Shown one piece after another: positions 15,975-21,141 of a stretch of DNA of 23,795 bases. Under the pieces are notes generated by a model. That model had not been told where the DNA came from and made no database searches. It worked only from the letters and a program-made list of their open reading frames with translations. The first letter of the stretch is position 1. Each line of letters starts with the position of its first letter. The DNA is taken from positions 1-23,795 of IMG/VR virus record IMGVR_UViG_3300025118_000149; one strand, given 5' to 3'. The position numbers were made by a program, and so were the translations under genes. The DNA is from a virus.

Positions 15975-16454
15975 TTAAACTTCTATTGCTCGTCTAAACC
16001 AACCTAACCAAAATTTCTCTTGATTTGGTTTGTCTATAACTATGTTAGCAAATCGTAACACACGATATGCTCTTACTCTATCTAATGAGATGTTTTGTAT
16101 TGCTTTTAGAGTAGCTGGCCCCATTCCACCATCTACATCAATTTTGTTTCTATTTTTAGAATTAGCAGCCTGTTGTAATACTTTAACAGCTCCACTTCTA
16201 CCAAAATTAACACACATATCAAAATAGATATGTTTTAATTGTGAAGGAACTTCATCACACTTACCTCGTCTCCAATAGTCTGTATGATATATTTTTTTAG
16301 CTTGTTCTTTGGTAAGATTTTTAATATCCACATTAGGATACCATCTTTTAGCGATTCCATACTTGGTTTCACCACCAGCATCATCTGGGTCATTTACATA
16401 ACCACCTTCGTGGTCTAAAACTATTTCTATTATTTCATCAAATGTTGTTTTCAT
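15975..16454 (-). CDS. GH108-type lysozyme/endolysin
   Basis: This peptidoglycan muramidase has 159 residues. The glycosyl hydrolase 108 signature is HEGGYVNDPDDAGGETKYGI (15-34), with Glu16 as the likely catalytic residue. It is followed by LTKEQAKKIYHTDYW and a C-terminal peptidoglycan-binding-like part: FGRSGAVKVLQQAAN, then DVDGGMGPATLKAI. There is no signal peptide and no membrane segment. The length matches stand-alone members. It heads a late unit with the H1-like and gp26-like genes, sitting between tube and baseplate genes. It could be the lysis endolysin or a virion lysozyme that opens the wall during injection, as the gp5 lysozyme domain does in T4. No holin is visible beside it. 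GAGG lies 9 bases before the ATG. Confidence 0.85.
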   Translation of the reverse strand: MKTTFDEIIEIVLDHEGGYVNDPDDAGGETKYGIAKRWYPNVDIKNLTKEQAKKIYHTDYWRRGKCDEVPSQLKHIYFDMCVNFGRSGAVKVLQQAANSKNRNKIDVDGGMGPATLKAIQNISLDRVRAYRVLRFANIVIDKPNQEKFWLGWFRRAIEV

Positions 16455-16468
16455 ATAAACATCCTCAT

Positions 16469-16483
16469 TTCATATATAAATAT
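16469..16483 (-). promoter_or_regulatory. Late promoter-like 15-base element, copy 2
   Basis: This is an exact copy of ATATTTATATATGAA, ending 14 bases upstream of the lysozyme ATG. The tight spacing means transcription would begin just before the GAGG ribosome site, which fits a -10 type element. Confidence 0.55.
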
Positions 16484-16494
16484 ATATTAAATAA

Positions 16495-16531
16495 AAAAAC
16501 CCTCAATATTTCTTCTGTATTGGGGGTTTTT
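16495..16531 (-). terminator. Terminator after the tail tube gene
   Basis: Arms 16495-16508 and 16518-16531 pair over 14 bases around a 9-base loop and carry A/T runs on both sides, so it can act in both directions. On the minus strand there is one C-A mismatch and a following T run. On the plus strand the same position is a G-U pair. It lies 24 bases beyond the tube stop. Confidence 0.8.
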
Positions 16532-16555
16532 CTCATATTTTAGTTAAGTATTTTA

Positions 16556-17044
16556 TTAGAATTTAAGTATTGCGTAATCATATCGTAATGTTAGTGCAAT
16601 TTCTACAGGATCTGATGAATCAAATGCCATATCACCAAAATTAGCTGATTGTATCCAAGCTCCTTTTAATTCCCATTCTTCAACAGTCGCTCCAACTGGG
16701 TCTAAAACATTAAATGTTATGTTTTTCTTATAAAAATCAGAATATCCATCTCTACCAGTTACTGATTCGTGGTGTAATCTTACCCATTCAATTACTTGTT
16801 GGGAAGCACTTGGTACGATTGGGTCGTATAAAGTAATTTCTAAAGGTTGCCATCTTGTTTTACCTTTAACATATCTTGTAACATTCATATGTTCTAATAT
16901 TACTTCATCTGAATCAACTTGAGGTCGATTTGCAGTTTTAATTAAATATGCATTGATACCATCTATTTGCATAATAAATCTATTTTTGAGCTTTGGCTCA
17001 AAAGGGGTAAACATTATATCTTGTGGTTCTAATAATTCAGCCAT
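16556..17044 (-). CDS. 19: Tail tube protein (gp19-like)
   Basis: This 162-residue protein (T4 gp19 is 163) stacks as rings to form the inner tube. Family features include KLKNRFIMQIDGINAYLIKT (19-38), VILEHMNVTRYVKGKTRWQP, EITLYDPIVPSASQQVIEWV, and a C-terminal strand region DSSDPVEIALTLRYDYAILK. It is alone between a late element (17082-17096) and a strong hairpin terminator (16495-16531). This fits a protein needed in high copy and separate control from sheath. The leader and first bases TAGGAGAAATTCAATGGC are identical to those of the sheath gene. Confidence 0.93.
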   Translation of the reverse strand: MAELLEPQDIMFTPFEPKLKNRFIMQIDGINAYLIKTANRPQVDSDEVILEHMNVTRYVKGKTRWQPLEITLYDPIVPSASQQVIEWVRLHHESVTGRDGYSDFYKKNITFNVLDPVGATVEEWELKGAWIQSANFGDMAFDSSDPVEIALTLRYDYAILKF

Positions 17045-17081
17045 TGAATTTCTCCTATTAAAAAATACTTAAACCTTTACT

Positions 17082-17096
17082 TTCATATATAAATAT
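17082..17096 (-). promoter_or_regulatory. Late promoter-like 15-base element, copy 3
   Basis: This is an exact copy of ATATTTATATATGAA, ending 37 bases before the tube ATG. It lies just downstream of the sheath terminator, so the tube appears to be a separate transcription unit. Confidence 0.6.
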
Positions 17097-17111
17097 CAAT
17101 AAATATAAAAA

Positions 17112-17141
17112 AAAGGGATTTATTTAATTATAAATCCCTTT
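17112..17141 (-). terminator. Rho-independent terminator after the sheath gene
   Basis: A perfect 12-base stem (AAAGGGATTTAT / ATAAATCCCTTT) surrounds a 6-base loop. On the minus strand it is followed by a run of T (17111-17107), then TATATTT. It lies 23 bases beyond the sheath stop. Confidence 0.9.
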
Positions 17142-17164
17142 AATTTAGTTATTTTAATTAACTA

Positions 17165-18973
17165 TTACTCTGGAAAAGAAGCACCTGTTGGTTGTATTGT
17201 GAAATCTAATACAATAAACTCAGCAGTTCTTGTAGGTTGTAAGAATAATTGTCCGACTAATTGATTTCTATCAATTGTGTCAGGTGTGTTATTCGTTTCG
17301 TCCATTACTACTCTAAATGCACTCAATCCACTTTGTGATTGAACTTGTTCTAAGAATGGATTAACAATTCCCAAGAATTTTCTTCTTGTTGCTGCTGTGT
17401 TTTGTTCAAATACTAAGAATCTTGATGAACTTGCAACAAACTTCTTAACTTTGATAAGTAATCGTCTTACATTGATTCTATCAAGAGCACTTGATTTTTT
17501 CTGTAATGTTTTTTGTCCAAATACAGTCACCCCTTGTCCAGGGAATGTTGCGATTGGATTAACATTTGAATCATACAATGTATCTCTATCAGATTGAGTT
17601 AGTTTTCTTTCAGCTTGAAGTGCAGTTGTGATTCCACCACGATTTAAACCAGCTGGTGCAAACCATGGATGAGCAACTCTATCGTTGAATGCATATATTC
17701 CACCCATTACTGTTGAAGGTGGCACCCATCTTTGAGTTCCAGCAACTTGTGAATCAGGAACTTTAATCCATGGCCAATACATAGCTGCAAAGTTTGAATT
17801 TCTAGCTTCAGCTTGTGTTACAGCGTTCGCAACATTTTTACCATAAAGAACTGGGTCAAGTACTGTAAAACAATCAGCTCTATCTTCACAAACATCAATA
17901 GCTTTTGCAGTTACGGTTGAGTGAATAGAGTCAATGATACCAGGCATTAAGATTAAATTAATATCGAACTCATCTTGGTTTTTTAATATATTTAATGCTT
18001 GAACATAAGCATTTGTTCCATCAGCACCAGTCGATAATACATATCCTTGTGAACCAGCAGATGATATATTTTCATAGAAATTATAAGTAGCATTTGTAGC
18101 TGTACCAACTCGATTACCTAAAGCATCAAACCCACTCACTCCGTTTGCACCACCAGTAAATCCACCATGTGATGAACCACTACCAGCAGCTGGTAATGAA
18201 CCAGAAGCACCACTTAATCTAATACTTCCATTTTCATCCAAATAATCATTTGTTAATGAAGTTACAGTTGATACTCTTACAAACCTTGATTTATTTGGAT
18301 ATGAACCAGTTAATTGTAAGAATGGATTTGAATTTTCATCAGTTCTTACAGTATAAACTTGATCTCCAATTGCTTTAGCAACATAATTGTTTGAATTTGG
18401 GTCAAGATTTACACCTGTAAATGTTTCTAATGTTTGTTTTCTTTTAATATTATCATTACCAGCTCTAATCAATAATGTAAATGTACCTTTTGAATTATTT
18501 ACATTTGATATTTCGTATCTAATGTTATGTTTTGAACCACTAAGATTAATATTATTTGTAGTCACAGTAGTATCAGCGTTGTTCATTATTGCACCATCGG
18601 CTAATGTTTCTAATGTGAATGAACTATTACCACCATTTGCATCGTCACCACTACCAGTAGCAACAGTAGCAGTAGCTGGACTGAATGTTCCATCTAATAT
18701 TCTTACTACAGTTAATGTGTCTGAATTTTTTAAATATTCTTCAGCTGCATGTGATGTTAAAAATTGGACTGATGAACCAGTTGAACCATTTTTAAATACA
18801 TCTCCAAATTTCGCTTGGAAATCAGAAAATGATGTTACAACGGTTGGGATTCCTGCAGGACCTTTTAAGGTAGGTCCGATTAGAGCAGCTCCAATATCAG
18901 CGACAGCAGAAGGTAAAAATGTCTGATCTATTTCATTTGTAAATACACCAGGACTTATAATTTTTTCGGCCAT
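17165..18973 (-). CDS. 18: Contractile tail sheath protein (gp18-like)
   Basis: The sheath subunit surrounds the tube and contracts on infection. The 602 residues start AEKIISPGVFTNEIDQTF, the usual sheath N-terminal arm. The early domain contains SAVADIGAALIGPTLKGPAG and later AAEEYLKNSDTLTVVRI. The variable protruding domain (about 100-290) is rich in Gly, Ser, Asn and Thr. The conserved C-terminal contractile domain includes INVRRLLIKVKKFVASSSRF, VFEQNTAATRRKFLG, and ends with FIVLDFTIQPTGASFPE. T4 gp18 is 659 residues. It is a one-gene unit between the element at 19039 and the terminator at 17112. AGGAG precedes the ATG, and a leader hairpin lies at 19015-19036. Confidence 0.95.
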   Translation of the reverse strand: MAEKIISPGVFTNEIDQTFLPSAVADIGAALIGPTLKGPAGIPTVVTSFSDFQAKFGDVFKNGSTGSSVQFLTSHAAEEYLKNSDTLTVVRILDGTFSPATATVATGSGDDANGGNSSFTLETLADGAIMNNADTTVTTNNINLSGSKHNIRYEISNVNNSKGTFTLLIRAGNDNIKRKQTLETFTGVNLDPNSNNYVAKAIGDQVYTVRTDENSNPFLQLTGSYPNKSRFVRVSTVTSLTNDYLDENGSIRLSGASGSLPAAGSGSSHGGFTGGANGVSGFDALGNRVGTATNATYNFYENISSAGSQGYVLSTGADGTNAYVQALNILKNQDEFDINLILMPGIIDSIHSTVTAKAIDVCEDRADCFTVLDPVLYGKNVANAVTQAEARNSNFAAMYWPWIKVPDSQVAGTQRWVPPSTVMGGIYAFNDRVAHPWFAPAGLNRGGITTALQAERKLTQSDRDTLYDSNVNPIATFPGQGVTVFGQKTLQKKSSALDRINVRRLLIKVKKFVASSSRFLVFEQNTAATRRKFLGIVNPFLEQVQSQSGLSAFRVVMDETNNTPDTIDRNQLVGQLFLQPTRTAEFIVLDFTIQPTGASFPE

Positions 18974-19014
18974 TGAATTTCTCCTAAGTTAACTTTTTAT
19001 TTTTTGAGGTAAAC

Positions 19015-19036
19015 ATACTATTTTGCGCATTAGTAT
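19015..19036 (-). other. Leader hairpin of the sheath mRNA
   Basis: ATACTA and TAGTAT form a 6-base stem with a 10-base loop, starting 2 bases downstream of the late element. A hairpin at the very 5' end could protect this abundant message. The stem is short and AT-rich, so support is modest. Confidence 0.35.
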
Positions 19037-19038
19037 TA

Positions 19039-19053
19039 TTCATATATAAATAT
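19039..19053 (-). promoter_or_regulatory. Late promoter-like 15-base element, copy 4
   Basis: This is an exact copy of ATATTTATATATGAA, ending 65 bases before the sheath ATG, in the gap after the small coiled-coil gene. Confidence 0.6.
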
Positions 19054-19090
19054 ATGATTAAACTCTCAAACAATGATTTTTTTTTGTTTA

Positions 19091-19363
19091 TTACGATTTA
19101 TTTTCTGATGATTCAGATGGTGTGAATACACCTGTTTCTGGATTTAAAGAACCTTGTCCGTATTTTTCGGTAATTCCGTCAAGAAATTTCTTTTCTTCAT
19201 CTTGAATTGATTTTAAACCTTCTTCTAAAGTTACTTCGTCATTATCTAATCTGATTTGAGCTAATTTTAATTGTCCGAATTGATTTTGAACATTTGCATA
19301 ACTTTTTTGTATGTTTTGAACTTGTGTTAGTTCGTCTTTTGTAAATTTTACTTCTTTTGGCAT
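19091..19363 (-). CDS. Small coiled-coil phage protein, unknown function
   Basis: This 90-residue, mainly helical protein reads KFTKDELTQVQNIQKSYANV, then QNQFGQLKLAQIRLDNDEVT, a second charged helix SIQDEEKKFLDGITEKYG, and a short tail (GSLNPETGVFTP, then Ser/Glu). Proteins of this type, ending in KYGxGxLxxxTGxF, are common beside structural genes in marine phage genomes, with no known function. Two antiparallel helices suggest a prefoldin-like or assembly-chaperone shape, which is inference. It sits between the gp15-like gene and sheath, with GGAGG before the ATG and a looser copy of the late element upstream, so it may be its own unit. Confidence 0.75.
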   Translation of the reverse strand: MPKEVKFTKDELTQVQNIQKSYANVQNQFGQLKLAQIRLDNDEVTLEEGLKSIQDEEKKFLDGITEKYGQGSLNPETGVFTPSESSENKS

Positions 19364-19403
19364 TTATAACCTCCAATTATGAATTGTTTATTGTCTATAT
19401 ATA

Positions 19404-19418
19404 AGTATATATAAATTT
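19404..19418 (-). promoter_or_regulatory. Late promoter-like element, divergent copy
   Basis: It shares the 10-base core ATTTATATAT with the four exact copies but differs in the flanks. A second overlapping AT match lies at 19394-19408. It is 40 bases before the ATG at 19363. Confidence 0.35.
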
Positions 19419-19432
19419 TTAAAACGAGTGAT

Positions 19433-20296
19433 TTATTTTCCCACTTGTTTGTCTGTAGCATCACCTTCCATACCAAAAGTAACTCTTGATGTGGTTGTGA
19501 ATTTTTTCATATTTGATATTTTATTTGTAACTACAGAATTTAAATATTCAGGTAATAGATAAGCCTTTGTTGTCAAAGTAAATGTAGATTTTATAAATCT
19601 CTCACCATCTTGATTCATTTCCGAAGCATCTGATACACTATCTATTGTACATAAAAATTTCATATCTTCACCTTTTCCCCAATATGTATGTGATTGGTCT
19701 ACAAAAGATTCCACTAATGGATTCATTTGTTCTATAAAATTTGTCCATAATACAAATTCATATGTTACATCGGTATAGTTTGGCATTCCAGTAACTACAT
19801 TTTCATAAACAGGTTGAACTCCTTGTTGAACTGAAAATCTATCATATTGATTGTCTTTACTCCATCTTGAACTCCTAACTACATCTATGTGATTACCTTT
19901 AACATCATGTGGAAATGATTGTCCTGATAAATCATTTCTTGAAATTTCTGTTCTTCTTAACATTATCAATGGAAGTATTAATGAATTATTTTTATCCCTC
20001 AATACTCCTCTTTTTCTAACAGCTTTCCATCTTTCTTCGTTACCATAAAATACAGGTATCTTTAAAGTTTCATTTGCTTCTCTAACTCTTGGTTTCATCA
20101 CATTTTTAACATGATTTAAAACTGCAGTATCAACATCTTTAAGTGTTATTGCATAATTATCCGATAAATTATTACCTGGTATAATAGTTGTTTCTCTATT
20201 ACCACGAATAGTTGTTCCTTTAGTAGATACTTCATTAGCTCTATTAACTAATTCTTTATTCACCACACCTTTGTTTGTAATCTTATTTACTGCCAT
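19433..20296 (-). CDS. 15: gp15-like tail terminator/sheath stabiliser
   Basis: This 287-residue protein (T4 gp15 is 272) caps the finished tail and joins it to the head neck. Features shared with gp15 are: LKIPVFYGNEERWKAVRKR (about 78-96), parallel to the IRVPITYASKEHF segment of T4; SLILPLIMLRRTEISRN; VTYEFVLWTNFIEQMNPLVE (about 178-197); and a late beta segment FIKSTFTLTTKAYLLPE. The N-terminal 40 residues are polar and probably disordered. The position next to the sheath gene matches T4 (15...18, 19). The start overlaps the end of the 52-residue gene by 14 bases, with GAGG 8 bases upstream, so it is coupled to the small neck-region genes. Confidence 0.8.
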   Translation of the reverse strand: MAVNKITNKGVVNKELVNRANEVSTKGTTIRGNRETTIIPGNNLSDNYAITLKDVDTAVLNHVKNVMKPRVREANETLKIPVFYGNEERWKAVRKRGVLRDKNNSLILPLIMLRRTEISRNDLSGQSFPHDVKGNHIDVVRSSRWSKDNQYDRFSVQQGVQPVYENVVTGMPNYTDVTYEFVLWTNFIEQMNPLVESFVDQSHTYWGKGEDMKFLCTIDSVSDASEMNQDGERFIKSTFTLTTKAYLLPEYLNSVVTNKISNMKKFTTTSRVTFGMEGDATDKQVGK

Positions 20297-20441
20297 TTCG
20301 TTTCCTCAATGCTTTTAGTTTATTAAGTTTATTGTTTACCTTACCTTTTACTTCTTCTGATTTAATACTACTCATATCAGCTTTTCCACCTCTACCTAAA
20401 GGATTACAATCTGAACAAGTATTTCCACACGAACAAGCCAT
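20283..20441 (-). CDS. Tiny Cys-cluster protein sharing a C-terminal cassette with a neighbour
   Basis: This 52-residue protein begins MACSCGNTCSDCNPLG, with cysteines at 3, 5, 9 and 12, a tight C-x-C-x3-C-x2-C set that could hold a metal ion. The rest, GKADMSSIKSEEVKGKVNNK followed by LNKLKALRKR, is nearly the same as the end of the 126-residue protein encoded at 20748-21128. The ATG is 2 bases after the stop of the 100-residue gene, and the end overlaps the gp15-like start, so it is held in a tightly coupled operon. Coding status is supported by the protein-level match to the neighbour. The function is unknown; a small neck or tail-top accessory component is possible. Confidence 0.7.
   Translation of the reverse strand: MACSCGNTCSDCNPLGRGGKADMSSIKSEEVKGKVNNKLNKLKALRKRNGSK
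20352..20384 (-). repeat. 33-base direct repeat, copy A (copy B at 20811-20843)
   Basis: The two 33-base tracts are identical and lie 459 bases apart. They encode the ADMSSIKSEE part of the shared C-terminal cassette in the 52- and 126-residue proteins. Recombination between them would delete the 100-residue gene. Confidence 0.9.
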
Positions 20442-20443
20442 TT

Positions 20444-20746
20444 CTATTTATTCTTCTGTTTATAAATTTTTATAATTTTTCCACTCGGACCAGACCTTAT
20501 ACCTTGACCACCTGGACCTGGACCTATATCTCCCTTTTTTGGACCAATAATGGGTTGATGACCATATTCGAATATACCAATATCATCTCCAAAATTAGAT
20601 GATATCGCATCACTTATAGGTGTATAACTACTACCAAATTTTATTTTACCTTTAGATGATATCGCATCACTTATAGGTGTATAACTACTACCAAATTTTA
20701 TTTTACCTTGTGGAGCGAATACACTTTTCAAATCTTTTAATGCCAA
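20444..20746 (-). CDS. Small protein with a perfect internal tandem duplication
   Basis: This 100-residue protein of unknown family begins MALKDLKSVFAPQ, then two identical 19-residue units containing GKIKFGSSYTPISDAISS. An acidic stretch (FGDDIGIFEYG) and a Gly/Pro-rich end (GDIGPGPGGQGIRSGPSG) plus a basic tail follow. The start is a TTG, but AGGAG sits 8 bases before it inside the end of the upstream gene, so initiation there is credible. Without the duplication the protein would be 81 residues. Its N-terminal decapeptide resembles those of the 538- and 638-residue structural proteins. It sits in the neck/tail-top operon, where a small structural or assembly role is likely but unproven. 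Confidence 0.65.
   Translation of the reverse strand: MALKDLKSVFAPQGKIKFGSSYTPISDAISSKGKIKFGSSYTPISDAISSNFGDDIGIFEYGHQPIIGPKKGDIGPGPGGQGIRSGPSGKIIKIYKQKNK
20595..20709 (-). repeat. Perfect 57-bp tandem duplication
   Basis: Two copies with a 57-base period match at every position (20595-20651 and 20652-20708, plus one base). The period is a multiple of three, so the frame is preserved and 19 residues are duplicated. The lack of any difference, even at silent sites, points to a very recent event. Confidence 0.95.
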
Positions 20747-20747
20747 C

Positions 20748-21128
20748 TTATCTTCTCCTATTTCGTAAAGCCTTTAATTTATCTTTTTTAGTTTTAACTT
20801 TACCTACATATTCTTCTGATTTAATACTACTCATATCAGCTTTACCGATTGCAATCTCTTTCTTAATATCTACTTCAATGGCTTTTGTACCTGTTTGACT
20901 TGGTGAATCAAAGTTATCTAACTTATTCATCAACTTACCCATCATTTGTTCCATTTGTAAATTACCATTTGGTTCAGGTGTGTAAGTATGTTTTCTTTCA
21001 CCATATACATCTTCATCCTCTTGTACATTACCACTCACTTCAACCTTTGGTTTAGGTGTGTCTTTATAATTAGGATTAGAAGTATCAAACTTCGTAATTT
21101 TCTTATGTGTTATTTGTTGAACTGCCAT
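20748..21128 (-). CDS. Small neck-region protein, unknown function
   Basis: This polar, probably largely disordered protein has 126 residues: MAVQQITHKKITKFDTSN, an acidic section (VQEDEDVYGE), a Met/Asn-rich helix (LQMEQMMGKLMNKLDNF, about 57-73), then VDIKKEIAIGKADMSSIKSE and a basic end KLKALRNRRR. The last 32 residues match the end of the 52-residue protein. The N-terminus MAVxxITxK is also like that of the gp15-like protein. GAGG lies before the ATG. The stop is next to the TTG of the following gene. I do not recognise it. The location suggests an accessory component of the neck or the tail terminator. Confidence 0.65.
   Translation of the reverse strand: MAVQQITHKKITKFDTSNPNYKDTPKPKVEVSGNVQEDEDVYGERKHTYTPEPNGNLQMEQMMGKLMNKLDNFDSPSQTGTKAIEVDIKKEIAIGKADMSSIKSEEYVGKVKTKKDKLKALRNRRR
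20811..20843 (-). repeat. 33-base direct repeat, copy B
   Basis: This is identical to 20352-20384. It lies in the 3' part of the 126-residue gene. Confidence 0.9.
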
Positions 21129-21141
21129 TAGTTATCCTCTA

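Noticed and set aside
18974-19090. A terminator between the small coiled-coil gene and sheath
   Set aside because: Only AT-rich runs and a short leader hairpin are present; I found no stem followed by a T-tract on the minus strand.
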